Assembly: GCA_036852015.1 (NCBI GenBank)
Contig: JAANDG010000408.1
Span: 62,001 to 126,000 of the forward strand
DNA length: 64,000 bases
Source of the DNA: Pelodera strongyloides
Lineage: Eukaryota > Nematoda > Chromadorea > Rhabditida > Rhabditidae
Reading direction: 5' to 3'
Position numbers and translations under genes: made by a program. Positions 24,885 through 37,600 of the stretch are shown piece after piece. Below the pieces are notes generated by a model. It saw only the letters and a list, made by a program, of their open reading frames with translations. It was not told where the DNA came from and did not search any database. How positions within the stretch are numbered: position 1 is the first letter of the stretch; every line of letters begins with the position of its first letter.

Positions 24885-25291
24885 TTTTACTGAATTTCTT
24901 AGTTAATTTACTTCCAAATTATACATGTGAAATAGTCGTCAGCCCAAACCATAGACCATATTGATCATCTACTAATCATGGTGTGATAACCAGCAGTTAG
25001 CTCATAGTTTATATTTAGTTTACAATTAGCTTTTTACATTTATATCATAACTTATAACATGGCGGTACAAATGTGCGGGTATCTAGTCTTTTCCTCTTTT
25101 AGAAGAAATCTGTGATTGTCTCTTTCCTATCTTCGTTCTTATTATGTACAGAGATGTGTATAAAGTTATCGAATTTCACAGCTATGTTTACAGTTTAGAT
25201 ATTAACATAATTCATAATAAGGCATAATAACTAAGTACTTGCTAGTCTTTTTGAAAGCAAGTCCGAGGATATCACCTGTGAAAGAAAAGAC

Positions 25292-25474
25292 TTAAAGCGA
25301 AATACTGGCCGGTTTTTGAAACGCATCGTGTACTCGCTGCTTTCTTATGCTTCATATGCAAATGAGCGTAAATTTGAATAAAAAATAGACCCCAATAGAC
25401 CCCTTTTAGCATAACTGCATAAGAATGCTGATACTTGAGATGCGTTTCAGAAACCGGCTGGTATTTCGCTTTAA
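25292..25474. mobile_element. TTAAAGCG MITE copy 5
   Basis: Complete copy bounded by CTTAAAGCGAAATACTGGCC and GGCTGGTATTTCGCTTTAAG. It sits about 43 bp beyond the stop codon of the Nudix gene, in its 3' flank or UTR. Confidence 0.9.
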
Positions 25475-25516
25475 GAATTACCTGAGAAGCTGACTGATAT
25501 ACATCTTACTCGTTGA

Positions 25517-27272
25517 CTACCGTTGCATGACCGCATGTAGGATCGGCTTTTGTGCCTCTTTTACCCGCAGAGCACCCTCTTCTAGTGACATCCAGGCACG
25601 ACGACGGCCCTGAATCGCAATATTGAGGTTAGGCTTCCGCTTCCGGAGGGAGACCAACGATTATGTTCGTACAGATAATCTTCCAGGGGGATAACCCACA
25701 AACCCGGCACACATAGAAACAAAAAAGTCCCAAGCCATATAAGCTAATGTTCCTCCTCTACCATTTCACAAAACACACACGTCTCAATCAATTGACAAAC
25801 AACAGATGGAATGAAAATGAGCATAAACAGACGCATAAATTAAGCGTAAATTCGATAACGATAAGCCCCTCACCTTTAACCCGTCCTCCCATTCGTCCAA
25901 TTCCTCAACAACCCGCATTATATACACAGTGGTGCGGTGTTTCCGGGTGTCGTCCTTAAAACAAAATATTTATATTGAGAAGCGAAACTGTCAGGTCGCC
26001 TAACCCAACCAGTAAAACCAGAAGAAAATCAATATTTGTTACTTACAATTACTGTTTGCAGAAATGCGTTTCGATTTGTTTGTCAATATACTCTCGCCGA
26101 CTACCGCCCCCCCCCCCCCTCTTGTATACCGAAAACTCAAGGTATTGGATATTTACTGAATTTCACCTAGAGACGCCGGCGTCGAGTATCATTTCAACTT
26201 TTCTATCACGAATAAACCAAAATCGCACATAGACCAAAAGTCAACAATTCAAAGAAGTTTCAGTAGTGAATTAGGGAGAAAGGAAACGGCAAAAAGAAGA
26301 AGGCAATGAAAAAGAAAAGAAATCACCTGGAAAACACCAATTTGTCCAACGGCCTGAGCCCTCACGCCGGCTTCCTCCTCTACCTCGCGCCTACAATAAA
26401 CAACTAGTTTTATTGGAATTGGATAAATTATGGACAGGAAAGAAAACGGATTTGACTGGCACAAATTATTAAATCAAATAAGTTACCGTACACACATTTT
26501 ATTTTAGGGCATGTCGTGTATACAATACAATATGTATGCATATAAAAGCATATTGTGCATAGTGCATACAATACACAATATGTATGTGCTCACGAATTAC
26601 CACATACAGTAAAGTGGAGTAAAGCAAGTACAGTAAAGTAAACATACAGTAAAGAAACCGAAACCAAAATATCCTAACCTGGCAGCCGCTTCGTGTCCCT
26701 CGTCCCTTTCGACTCCTCCACCAGGAACCACCCAATGGCGGCCATCTTTACCACCGGAAACGAGGAGAATCTGGAACTTTAGTTTAGGTTAGATATCATA
26801 ATCGTACTCACAATCTGAATACGCATTTATTCGGACATACAGCCATCACACATAGACTTAAGCATCATGTAGAATCTAGGGAGTGCCCCTTTTTTTCTCA
26901 GAAGTCAGGTTTCTTCACTTTAGCTCCAATCCAAGACAGTGTCTTTTGGCCGGTGAACAATAATCAAAATGTTTCAATTGTATAGACAATAATCACTAGT
27001 TTGTCTGCTATTCAGTAACAACAACTTCATATTAGCAACTGGCCGTGATTCCCACAATACATTACATACTTGTCAATCATCGAAGTTGACTTATGACAGT
27101 TAGAAAAACAGTAATAGTTAGGAGTGATTGAGTGATACTTATGACCGAAAAGACACCCCACCTTTGTCCCGTCGCACGCATTCTGCAAGCAGACTCCTGC
27201 TGCGCGGACGCGGAATCCTTCCGCATCTCTGACTCGCTCACCGTTGTTTTTCGCCTTCCATCCCTCGACCAT
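25517..27272 (-). CDS. Nudix hydrolase, diphosphoinositol polyphosphate phosphohydrolase (DIPP)-like
   Basis: Five minus-strand exons (27272-27162, 26770-26679, 26390-26327, 25954-25874, 25609-25517) join in phase to 146 aa. The Nudix box reads GGVERDEGHEAAARREVEEE followed by AGV, a perfect GX5EX7REUXEEXGU, with its catalytic REVEEE split by an intron. It is preceded by GRHWVVPGG, as in DIPP/NUDT3-NUDT4 enzymes that remove the beta-phosphate from diphosphoinositol polyphosphates and also cleave Ap6A. FQDDTRKHRTTVYIM and WEDGLKGRRRAWMSLEEA-like segments also fit DIPP. The start lies 14 nt after a TTTTCAG acceptor. Somewhat shorter than human DIPP1 (172 aa) because the C-terminal tail is shorter. 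Confidence 0.93.
26104..26121. repeat. C homopolymer run
   Basis: About 15 consecutive C in a Nudix-gene intron. Confidence 0.9.
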
Positions 27273-28578
27273 TAAAGGGACGGGTGCTGAAAAGTTACTT
27301 TTATTATTACAAATATAATTCGTTTTTATTTTGCTCTTCAAGAGAGTCAGAGAAACTTATCCAATTGAAATATTACTTTGAAGAAAATACAATGTTAATC
27401 GTAAATAAAAGAATTATCGAATGCGCTCTAGTATCCATAGTATATCATCATCTCGATTGTCTCTCATAGACAATAAGTAACACTTGCATATGCGCGGATT
27501 TAAAGATTATATTATTATTTATAATAATAATAATAATAAAATATTATACAAATACGATTATCCTCCATCATAACATAACACTCATTACAAAAATAAAATG
27601 CATAGCGCAAGTATTGCCATCTCAAGCAAAACCTACCACTGATTATGGACTTATAGAAAAAAATGAGTAAACAAATGGACAAAAAGCATCCTTTCCATTT
27701 TTCAATCACGGGCACTAAAGGGATTTTAGTATGTGCAAACTAATTCATTTATATAATAATAATCCACTTATCCACTAGAATGGAAATGTTAAGTAATGTT
27801 TGCAAAAATATATACATGCCGATAAATATGAAAGACTACGACTATCAGAATCTATTAGATTCATGAAAAAAATCTAATTAGTAACGGGCTCATGGTGTTC
27901 GTTCTAATTAGTATCAAGGATAATAACTGGCGCCTTTTTATTGGCAAAAAGAAGAAAAGAAACAATTTACAATAAAACAAAAGGGATTGCTCCAAATATT
28001 GAAATTTAATTGTTTTGTTGTTTAATTGAATTGAAATTTAGATAAGAAACCTGGAATCTAATTTCAAGGTTTGGAAATTTGGATCAGATACGGATACGGA
28101 AAGGAACCGACTTGCGCGGAAGGCGGAATGCGGAATACGAATCAAACTATGTGGTTCTTTTACGTGAATTCTAAGTTCTAAGTTCTAAGTACAACAGCTT
28201 GCAAATAACTTTGAGAAATCTGGCTGACATACTCGAAGAAAACAAATAATCACTGATTAATCACAAGCAGTTATTCAAAATTCATATTCAAATAAACAGT
28301 AACATCTAGAAAATGTCAATAAAGCCCCAACCTCGTGATGCAACATTAGGAAAAAAGAAGACGGCAAAGAGATTAAAAAGAAGGAAAATGGATTGTCATA
28401 TTGGTTGTTTAGAACTGGCCTTCTTTCTTTCTATCACTGGATTTCTCTCCTCTTTCCGGCTACTTATGCGTCTTTACAACACAGAATTGAGAGGAGTCCA
28501 AGGGGACGGACGAGGGAAATATCCAAGAGGGATTGAGAGAGAGAGAAACAGAGGAGAAAGAGAGAGAGGGGGGAGAGG

Positions 28579-28627
<49 letters not shown>

Positions 28628-28823
28628 CGACGAATAATTTGAGAAAATAAACACAACGAGTGAATGGATACGAAGGGAGCTTTCCAAAGAGACAGCGGAA
28701 ACGAACAGGAAACCAGTAACACAGGAGAGGAGAAAACGTTTGGAAATTCGTTTAGCACGGCTCCTCTTGACCCAGTGAATTACACACCACATCACACACT
28801 GAATATATTAAATGGAAAAAGTC
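27273..28823. other. Intergenic stretch with (GA)n at 28536-28623
   Basis: No exon recognised between the Nudix start and the upstream minus-strand gene. There is an (ATA/TAA)-rich tract at 27508-27545 and a ~90 bp GA-rich tract at 28536-28623. A 67-72 codon plus-strand open frame (28664-28879) overlaps the last exon of the minus-strand gene and is probably non-coding. Confidence 0.5.
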
Positions 28824-29326
28824 TTAAAGCGAGGGTAGCTTCTCTACAAGATATTGCAGTGTGTCTGCGAAGTCAGAAGTAAGTCCAGCTTAATAAAGTG
28901 CACTTGTTTGCATAAAAGAACTCGTTAGACACTTGTTTGTATAAAAGTTGCGAGGTCAGAAGTGCTCGTAGATAATAGATTCCGAATCATGCCGTCCAGC
29001 GTAATAACTGCACTTGTTTGTATAAAAGAATTGATGGGGTTTACAAGTATGCCGAAAATTTACAGAATTTTGGAACTACACGAGAATATTTTTTCATATT
29101 ATATATATATGTTTCGTGCAGAAATACGGTAATATTGACAGAATCACAATGAATTTTTGGGATACTTGGAAACCCCATCATTAGACACTTGTTTGTATAG
29201 AAGAACCCACCTTGAACAAGAGTGCTCATAGATTCCGAATCGTGCCGTGGACCTTCCTTTAGATTCAGTTTTGTTGGTGGCACCGCCGGTGTCCCAACAG
29301 GAGAAGAATTACGATTGTCTTCTGTT
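28824..29326 (-). CDS. Unidentified gene, last two exons
   Basis: Minus-strand exon 29326-29211 begins after CACACGAGCAG and ends at TTCAAG|GTGGGT. It encodes a polar, probably disordered stretch (SSPVGTPAVPPTKLNLKEG..DSESMSTLVQ). It joins in phase to exon 28864-28824, which follows CTTCGCAG and encodes DTLQYLVEKLPSL then TAA. The phase agreement and a helical C-terminus make this a believable 3' end. Upstream exons are not found with confidence; 32437-32330 is a possible one (GHPFGQMPGPQINNQ). I do not recognise the protein. The intron contains decayed copies of the second half of exon 29326-29211. Confidence 0.45.
28890..29215. repeat. Degenerate local duplications around an exon border
   Basis: CACTTGTTTGTATAAAAG-like units recur at about 28901, 28931, 29012 and 29187. 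A GATTCCGAATC..TGCCGT block at 28978-28997 resembles the coding block at 29231-29252. 29051-29175 belongs to a dispersed repeat (TTTCGTGCAGAAATACGG, ATACTTGGAAACCCC) also found at 38340-38660. Confidence 0.6.
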
Positions 29327-29329
29327 CTG

Positions 29330-32300
29330 CTCGTGTGTGAAGTCAGCTAAAAAGCATCTTATTACACAAGGAGTAATAAAATAAAACACAATGAATGAGC
29401 GAAAAAGGATATTCGAGGAGGGCACGAAAGAAACAAAGAAACGCGCATGTTGCACTAAAAATGAACCCATATTATTATAAAACATCGAACATTTGTTTGT
29501 TTTGTTAAATAGTTAAACTGAAAAATACAACTGGAATTCACAATGAAAAAGAGGAAGAGATCAGAACGAAAACATAATAGAACAGTGAGTAGTGCAATAT
29601 CAGCAAGATCGCAAGATATTTTCCCAATTCCTAGAAGAAAAACCAACGAGCGACTGCGTGAAGTGAGTGCTAGAACGCACGCGCATGCGCATAGAAGTTG
29701 TCCCTCATGATTATTATTTATTATTAACAAAATGATGATAAAATACAATACGGTGATAAAAATGGACACTCGCTCATAGTAAGCCACTTATATTATTTTG
29801 GGGAAAGTCTCTATGCTCTATAGCGTCTTGACGCAGAGAAATCAGCTGATGAGATTAACATAGAGAACGTATAAGGAAGAGACTGAGACATGGAGAGGGA
29901 AGGAGATGAATGAGAGACATGTGAGAAGACATAAAAAGAAAAGAAGGGCAGAAGGAACCTATGATAAAAGAGGAGACGAGAGTGGCTTAAACAAATGCAA
30001 ACAACGAGAGATGAGAGAAGCGAGCAATATAATAGAGATATAGAAAAAGAGGAAGTGCACATTTGCGGAAGGAAAAGAAAATAAGACCTAAGGTGACATG
30101 TAAATGCAATTTTACCACAAATGCACTTAAGTACAAGAATATATAAATAGTAATTTGATAAAAAGGGGGCAGAAGAATGAAGAATATGAAAAACAATTAA
30201 ATTGAACCTATGCGCGTAGTAATTGAATATATTATACTGCCTTTACAGGATTCCGGGATATGTTGGCTTATTCTTATTATAAAGCGATGTTCAGTCACAC
30301 AAAGAACAACAATGACATATAACATGATAAAGTGAAAGGATGGCACACTACGACAATATTTTTCCCACAAAAGACAGAGCGCCGATGAAAATGTCAAAGT
30401 AAAGAACCAGCGTTGTTTTCAACAATCTACCAATGAAAAGTGCGTGTCTCACGGTAAAACAGTGGAAAGTTTTGTGGCTTCAGTTGGCAGCCTTTGCTAT
30501 ATCGCTTACTCTCCGTAATATTACATCGCCCCTTCACCTGCCAATATCTGTGCCAGCGCTAAAAACCTGTTGCATTGTAACATGCCGAGAAAAGAAAACT
30601 ATGAATACACTAACATAATACCAAATAAACCGTGATCACATGTGCACTGATCGTTTAAAAGGGCAAAACATCCAAACGGTTTACAGAAGACAAACCCATT
30701 TGATTATCTCTTATCTCTCAAGTGGTCACATGTCCAAAATCACAATTGTGGAACATAATAAAATACAATTAAAATATGGAGAACACAAAAACAAACAGAA
30801 TAGAATAGGGGCAAAGCGCAAAGAACGACAAAAAAATTTCAAAAATAAAGTTTAGTGCATGCACTTCGCACAAATACAGTACGAAAGACATTTGAAATAT
30901 GGACCATCTACGGTAGTTTACCACTGTATAAAAAATGTGCAGCTTGAATGTAAAAAAAAACTACTCGCTAGAATCCTATTTTTTCAACGTTCGTATAGCC
31001 GAAAAGGGGGACCGCCATCCGAATAGAGTGATTTTTCAGACCAGACGAGAGACAAGACTAGTAAGCATCGGATATATCGTGAACATAGAAGAGACGGCTG
31101 AGAGCCGTCTGACAGCGTTGGCGCACTGCCAATGCCTATTTTTATACTTTCTATACAAATACACCTCTTGTTAGGACGTGTCCTTATCAATAGTCCTAAG
31201 AAATCGTGTACGGTTCTGAAACGAAATCGTGGACGGACCGAGTGAGCAGCTTGCTCCAAGCAGTTGTGAAATAAACCAATAAATATAAAATATCTTTTAG
31301 AAAATCAATAAAATAAAGTCAAGCTTGGGGGACAACCATCAAAAGTACACTTCGAAAAGCGCAGCTTAAAAAGCTTATTTCGGCCTAGTTAGTATATCCC
31401 CGGAACGACATCGGGGGGAAGACAAATGGCGCCAAAGTGCAAAATTTGAACACAAACATGTGGCCTCCTTCAATATTGGGACTCGAAATTTGGAAGAGAT
31501 ATTGATTGATCGTACATTGAGCTACTGTGGTTGAAAAATTAATGAGAGCCACATTCTGTATCTAAAATGTCATTTCATGGGAACTTTGATCGCATGTCCT
31601 ACATCGATTTACGTCATTGTTATAGTCCCCACGGAATTCAATATTTCGAAAAAAAGTTTCTGAATATGTATTCATTGTGAATGAATATGCAGGCAACACG
31701 GCTATGAGAGCCAAGGACGACCGTAGGATGTAATTATTCCGAGTTCTAATTTGGGTTCCCATAAGGAAAAGAACCGAAAGTGCGCGGCGCTTCTGTGGCC
31801 CGAAATATGCGCGCCGCCACAACATGGCGGCGCACTTTTTGTTAAAGCGGCTATAAATTACTTTTTAGACTTATTCGCCTTATTGTTAGGAAGGAAAGTC
31901 GACTATTTTCAGAATACCGAATTCGTACACGACATGATCTTGCAATAACCACAACAAATATTTACTTCATTAATAGATCACATCAATTCAAATGAATAGG
32001 TCAAATTTGCTAATATTTCCTACACAATTTTTGGTTATTTTTAAACGGTGTTAAGCAGTTACGCTCTGACAAGGCTTATACATTGCTGCATCTCTATCGA
32101 GATTTTCATATGATAATTTTTCTTGTGCCGCATTACGGCGTAGGTTACTGTATTTCAACTACATCATTACCAAAAAAAAAGCATGCAACTACGTGTAAAA
32201 CAAGAGGCTCGGGTCAGTTTTGACCCTGGCCTGGGAGGTTCGTCTCGAGGGCTTTCCCAGCGAGTGTGAGAAGCGGGAGTGTCCCAGTCTCGGGAGCCGA

Positions 32301-34040
32301 GACATAGAAGAAGAGGTCAAACAGACTTTTGAGCGGTCGAAACCCCCAAGTTATAGAGACTGAACGAGTCCAAACCCATACGCTGATTATTGATCTGTGG
32401 CCCAGGCATTTGACCAAAGGGGTGTCCAATCTTCGCTGAGAATGAATGAAATAGTATGTAGTCTGAGAATGTTTACATTTACTCGAATCACATCGTATCG
32501 TATCTACACATTTAACTCTACCACTACATTGCGTCTGACAGGGTTGGTTTGGTGGTTAATCTTGATTACATTATGATAATTCATACACCACGCCCACATG
32601 AATTGTGAAACTATTATAGGTAGTAGCATTCAGGACTTTGGACGCATACAGTAGTCAGTAGTGACTGCGACACGTTGTTCCTCTTATTGTAACGTTTAGT
32701 GGTGTCACAAACTATACTCACCTACACTACGGTAAGTATCTAGAACCTGGCCTATTTCGCAAAACTCGAAAAGAAAAAGAAATACTCATCACCTAAGAAA
32801 AACCGTAAGCAAAGTGGGGAAAGCAGAAAGTTGACGGAGAAAATTGCGATTGTTAACAGTGGTATCTCTCCTTCCCTCTCTTCTCGCCTCTTTTTATCGT
32901 TCTCTCTCTCTCTCCCATTCTCCCCATAGCACCCGTCTCTCTCACCCTCTTCTCTCTCTCATACTCTATCTTTCCTTCAGTTTCTCCATGTTATCTCTGC
33001 TTCTCTATCACTAGTAGAGTAGACCGGCGTAGAGCTTGTCCTCGACAAAGGGGAAAATGTCCATGTTTAGCTAGTTTATGATGAGAGAGCACTGGGTTGA
33101 AGAGGTTCTTGACTTTAGAGAAATTTGATTATCGTAGTGTCTGAGCAAAGACGAGAGGATTCAGACGAAAAAGACAACGACGTGGGCTATAGCTGAACGA
33201 GGAGATCGTCGACGACGAAGAATGATTATCGACGAGAGACACGAGTTATATGAAGAGAACCCAGACATCGTGACAAGTTTAACATGGGATTTAACAGAAA
33301 ACATGCGAATGTTGTGATCTGGTGCACGGTGATCCATTGAATAGTGAAATAGTCCAATGGTCCAAAGGTCAGGGAGTTTTTTTCAGGTGCGTCAAGCACT
33401 TGATATATCGACAAACTACGAACACTTAAAGCGAAATACCGACCGGTTATTGAAACACATCGTGGACAACTGAATTCTTACGTACTTATGCTAATTTCCT
33501 CGAATTTAGATCAATTTTTTTATTCTACTTTATGTTCATTTGCATATGCTGCATAAGAATGTTGGTGTACATGATGCGTTTCAAAAACCGGCCGGTATTT
33601 CGCTTTAACATCGCCTGTAGACAATCCCTATGGCTTTCTCTTATGCTTATCTTTAACGTGTCGGGAATATATCCAAAAACTAGTTCACGAGAGCGATTTA
33701 GTACCATTTATTTAGTACCTTGGAGCCCGGGGTGAGTTGACTATAATGGATAAGGTGCTCCTCGCTATAGTAGCAAGAAAATTAACAAAAACGATCTCAA
33801 GTCATGATTTATACTTCAATCAGTCAATCACAGACATATTGTCTTATAAATTGTCGTTTCTCCCATGATTGGTATGTTAATTCAACTACTTCAACAACGT
33901 GGTCTTTTACGACTGCCGTACCGTCGCAAAAATAAGAACAAACCACATCAACATCATATTATTTATTAAAGTAGAGCCGACATGTAGGGCCCCAAAATGT
34001 AGGGTCTTAGAGGCTCTATGGACCCTAGAGCCCTTTGAGC
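29330..34040. other. Long stretch without a recognised gene
   Basis: Mostly A/T-rich sequence with short spurious frames. It includes a GA/CT tract at 32881-32990, a MITE at 33426, a G/C-richer block at 32210-32430 with a possible minus-strand exon, and a 31000-31290 block containing a GACGGCTGAGAGCCGTC hairpin and ending in AATAAA. It may hold upstream exons of the minus-strand gene at 28.8-29.3 kb. Confidence 0.4.
33426..33608. mobile_element. TTAAAGCG MITE copy 6
   Basis: Complete copy bounded by CTTAAAGCGAAATACCGACCG and CCGGCCGGTATTTCGCTTTAA, with the standard core. Confidence 0.9.
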
Positions 34041-34042
34041 CT

Positions 34043-34642
34043 TTAGCAGAGGGCGCAACTTTTGCCGCAATACTGTTGCTTTTGCGCGGCAGTGTAGTAG
34101 GGGGAAGTACAGAAACCATTCTGGATCCAGCTCGGGCAGCTGAAAACATTTATTTATATTTCTTTAAAAGGATCGGTTCACCTTAAATTGTGTTTTTTTT
34201 TCTTTATTTTCTATAAGGGATAATAAAAATTTGGAATACAAAAAGTAGTGTTCTATTTCAATACTCACGGAGATATTAGGTGATAAAGTGGTGTATTGAT
34301 CGGTCCAAAATGGCAAAGGGTAATTATCCTGCATTGTTTGTATAGAGACAATTACCCTTTGTCGTTTTGGACCGATCAATCCACCACTTTATCACCTAAT
34401 ATCTCCGTGAGTATTGAAATAGAACACAACTTTTTGTTTTCCAAATTTTTATTATCCCTTATAGAAAATAAAAAAACAAAAAAAACAGACACAATTTAAG
34501 GTGAACCGATCCCTTTAAAGGTAAATCGGTAAGTCTCTCCAAGTTTGTCAAAAAAATCTAGTTACTGAAATATCTTTCAGGATGTTCTCCATGTTCGTCT
34601 TCTTTTAACTCTCTCTCTCCCGCACTCTCTCTCTTTCTCTCC

Positions 34643-34679
<37 letters not shown>

Positions 34680-37600
34680 CTCTCCCTCTATCTCTCTCTT
34701 TCTCCGAATTTTTTTGTTAATCAGATTCTTACTTTGCATTCGTGTCCACGCATACCGACGAACTTGTGCACAACGAACACGTTTTCCCGCAATATTGTTG
34801 CTTCTGTGCGGTGGTGTAAGAAGCGCTGGTACAGAAACCATTCTGCTGCCAGCCGGCACAACTAAAATGAAGCGTTTTTAACTTTGGGTCTCTCCCTCTC
34901 ACAGTACTCTCTTGACTACCAGTTGACGGTTTTTTTTCGTATGCCAAACCATTTGGTGACTACCTGGCGACCTTGTGGTGGCCAAGTTTCTCAAAAAGCG
35001 CCGTGAACTGGTCACCACATGGTCACTCATTGATCATCAAATGGTCGGTGACCGGTCACCAAATGGTTTTTTTCGGGGAAAACTTTTACTTGGTAGTTGT
35101 ATCCTGGCACGTTGAGGTGGTCACCGACGAGCACAGATTGCACGTCGCCGGGCAATATTGTGCCTTCTGAGTCTGAGTGTAGGCGGTGCTTGAACAAAAT
35201 CCGTTCTTTGCCCAGTTCGCGCAGCTGAAAATGATACTTCCTTAGCCACACTACAACTTCAATGTGTCAGGCGTTTTTCCCCCTGAGTTTGACAGTGTCC
35301 AGAGGCCGTTTCCACCAACATTTACTTCTGTCAAAAAGGTACTTAGGTTAAGTACCCTTTTGGCAGAAGTACGCCTGTAGCGTGGGAGGCGTACTTAGAC
35401 CAAGGAAGTATCCCGGTACTTCAATATTGTTTACAAGGTTGACAATTGCCAAATCCCGTACTTAGTTGTTGTTGGTAAAATCCATCAAAAAGCGTGTTGC
35501 AGCGTTCATACATTTACTTAACCTAAGTACCTTTTTGATGGTCAAAACATTATAACAGAAGTAAATGTTGGTGAAAACGGCCTCAGTTATCATGCTTACA
35601 GACTCCCCTAATGTCAAAGCCCCCGTAGTCCTGTATTTTATAGTCCTGCCGCCATGTTTATCGCTAATAATACATATGCCTCTCTCTACATCTGACGCTC
35701 ATTCTTCCCGCATCTCTCTCTGTCTATATCTGTCTCTCTCTCTCTCGTCCGAGATTACCTGCTCTCTGTGTCTTGGCATCCAGTTGCAGGGGCTGCAGTG
35801 GTAGTTGGCGAGCAGAAGTTACACGTCGCCGAGCAATACTCCTGTCTCTGTGCCATGGTGTAGGCGGTGTTCGTACAGAAACCGTTCTGTGCCCAGTTCG
35901 CACAGCTGAATACCATTTTTATAATTAATCCACAGTTATATCCATTAGTGAGTCGCTTGTGGTTTGTTTTGTTCGTTTATTTCGTTCCCCAATTACGAGT
36001 GGGTGCCGCCGCAAACAATTCAAGTAACCGTGTGCCAGGGTCCGTGCTCACGCCGCAGAAATGTTGCAAAAAAAATTATGTTTGCTCCTTGCCTGACCAG
36101 TCCATATTCCCTCTCGCTCTCGCTATCTCTCTCTCTATCTCTCGCTCTCTCTCTCTCTCTCTGTCCCCCTCTCTCACTGTACTCCCTCTTGCATAAATTA
36201 CAATATTTTGTTACAGTATCTTACGATCCTATGAGCCTATGAGTGAAATGAAAAGCATTGGAATAAAAACCAGTGCACAAACAGAATACCGGATTGATCT
36301 ATATTTGATAGGTTACGAATAAAACTGACTTTGCTGAGCCGTCAACACAGCTTCCGCTACCTCCACAGCTACAGAGACCGCAACTTTGGGCGCAATACTC
36401 AGTTTTCTGTGCTGCAGTGTAGGATGGATTAGTACAGAAGCCATTCTTTGTCCAGTACGGGCACCTGAATGTGTTTAAAGCGATATAACGGCCGATTGCT
36501 GAAAGTTGAAACGTATGTTGAACAACTGCTTTCCTATTATGTATGCTAGGTGAGCTCAAATTAAGCTCGATTTTTTTTTGGAATTGTGTTTCATATGATA
36601 AAAAAGTCCATGGTAATGCAGTTTTTCAAATCCGTTTTAAAGACCGGCTGTCATAACACTTTAAGTATGTGTATTGTTGGTCCGCATGATACGCAAGAAA
36701 TGTGATTGTTGATAGTAATAAATAATAATCAATGTTCATGGTCTGATTGGCAGGGTCTCTGGACACCACAGCAACTTTTACAGCCGAAATTTAAAATCTT
36801 ATTGTTTGAATTTGGGTCGTTCGAGATATACAGCGCGGTATCTGGATGCGCGGAAGTCCTGTGGATCAGTCCCTTTATAAATATATAAAAAAACGAAAAC
36901 TTACATTTCATTTGAGTCGGAACAAGATCCGCTTCCTCCGGGGCAAGTTACTCCACCTGCCGTTGTCACTGCTAAAACAGAATACTTAGCCAGCCTGATT
37001 TTCAATGTTTTAGATAGATCAAGCTTGCAACGCGAAACTTTGGCCTGCGCGCGGCCGACATATGGCCGGTGCGCGGCCTACAAAAAATGGGTGGGTCCAC
37101 ACACGACGGCACACCCATTTCAGGCGCAGTGTAGGTCGCGCACCGGCCAAGTTTCCTCAGTGTAAGGACGTCACCCACTGGGGCCAGCTTCTCGGTCAAA
37201 CTTGGCTTATGCTACGGGCAAACCGTGGTTGCTCGTAGGTACTAGACTTATCAAACAATTTGGATACCTACCCTATCCACTAGGGGTATAATCTATAAGC
37301 ATGGCCAATCTATATAATTTTAATAGGCTTAGGCTTAAGCTGTATGTGCCTTTATTAGGCTTATTAGGCCTGAGCCAAAAAAAACTTACGACCAGCAGTA
37401 GTGACACCTGCAGGGCTTGTAGCCACGGTCGTGACCGCTTCTGTCGTCACTAAACCAAACAGTGGGTAATGACTTGTGGCACACTTTTCTTAGGAAGAGA
37501 ATGCCATGGTATAAACAGTTTCTACATTTCTACTCGTCCACTCATCAAAAGTTGAATTTTCTTTGATGTGTGTAACTTTCATGGTTTATCTCACAACTAT

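Noticed and set aside
28313..28642. Plus-strand 109-codon open frame ending in REREREREK
   Set aside because: Its second half is the GA microsatellite; no family resemblance and no flanking exon signals.
28664..28879. Plus-strand 72-codon open frame starting MDTKGAF
   Set aside because: It has a good donor-like end, but overlaps the minus-strand exon 28864-28824, which splices in phase with 29326-29211. No partner exon found on the plus strand.
33010..33075. Minus-strand MDIFPFVEDKLYAGLLY peptide, vaguely like the start of a CDC14-type phosphatase
   Set aside because: The stop follows directly, the possible donor is weak, and no matching downstream exon was found.
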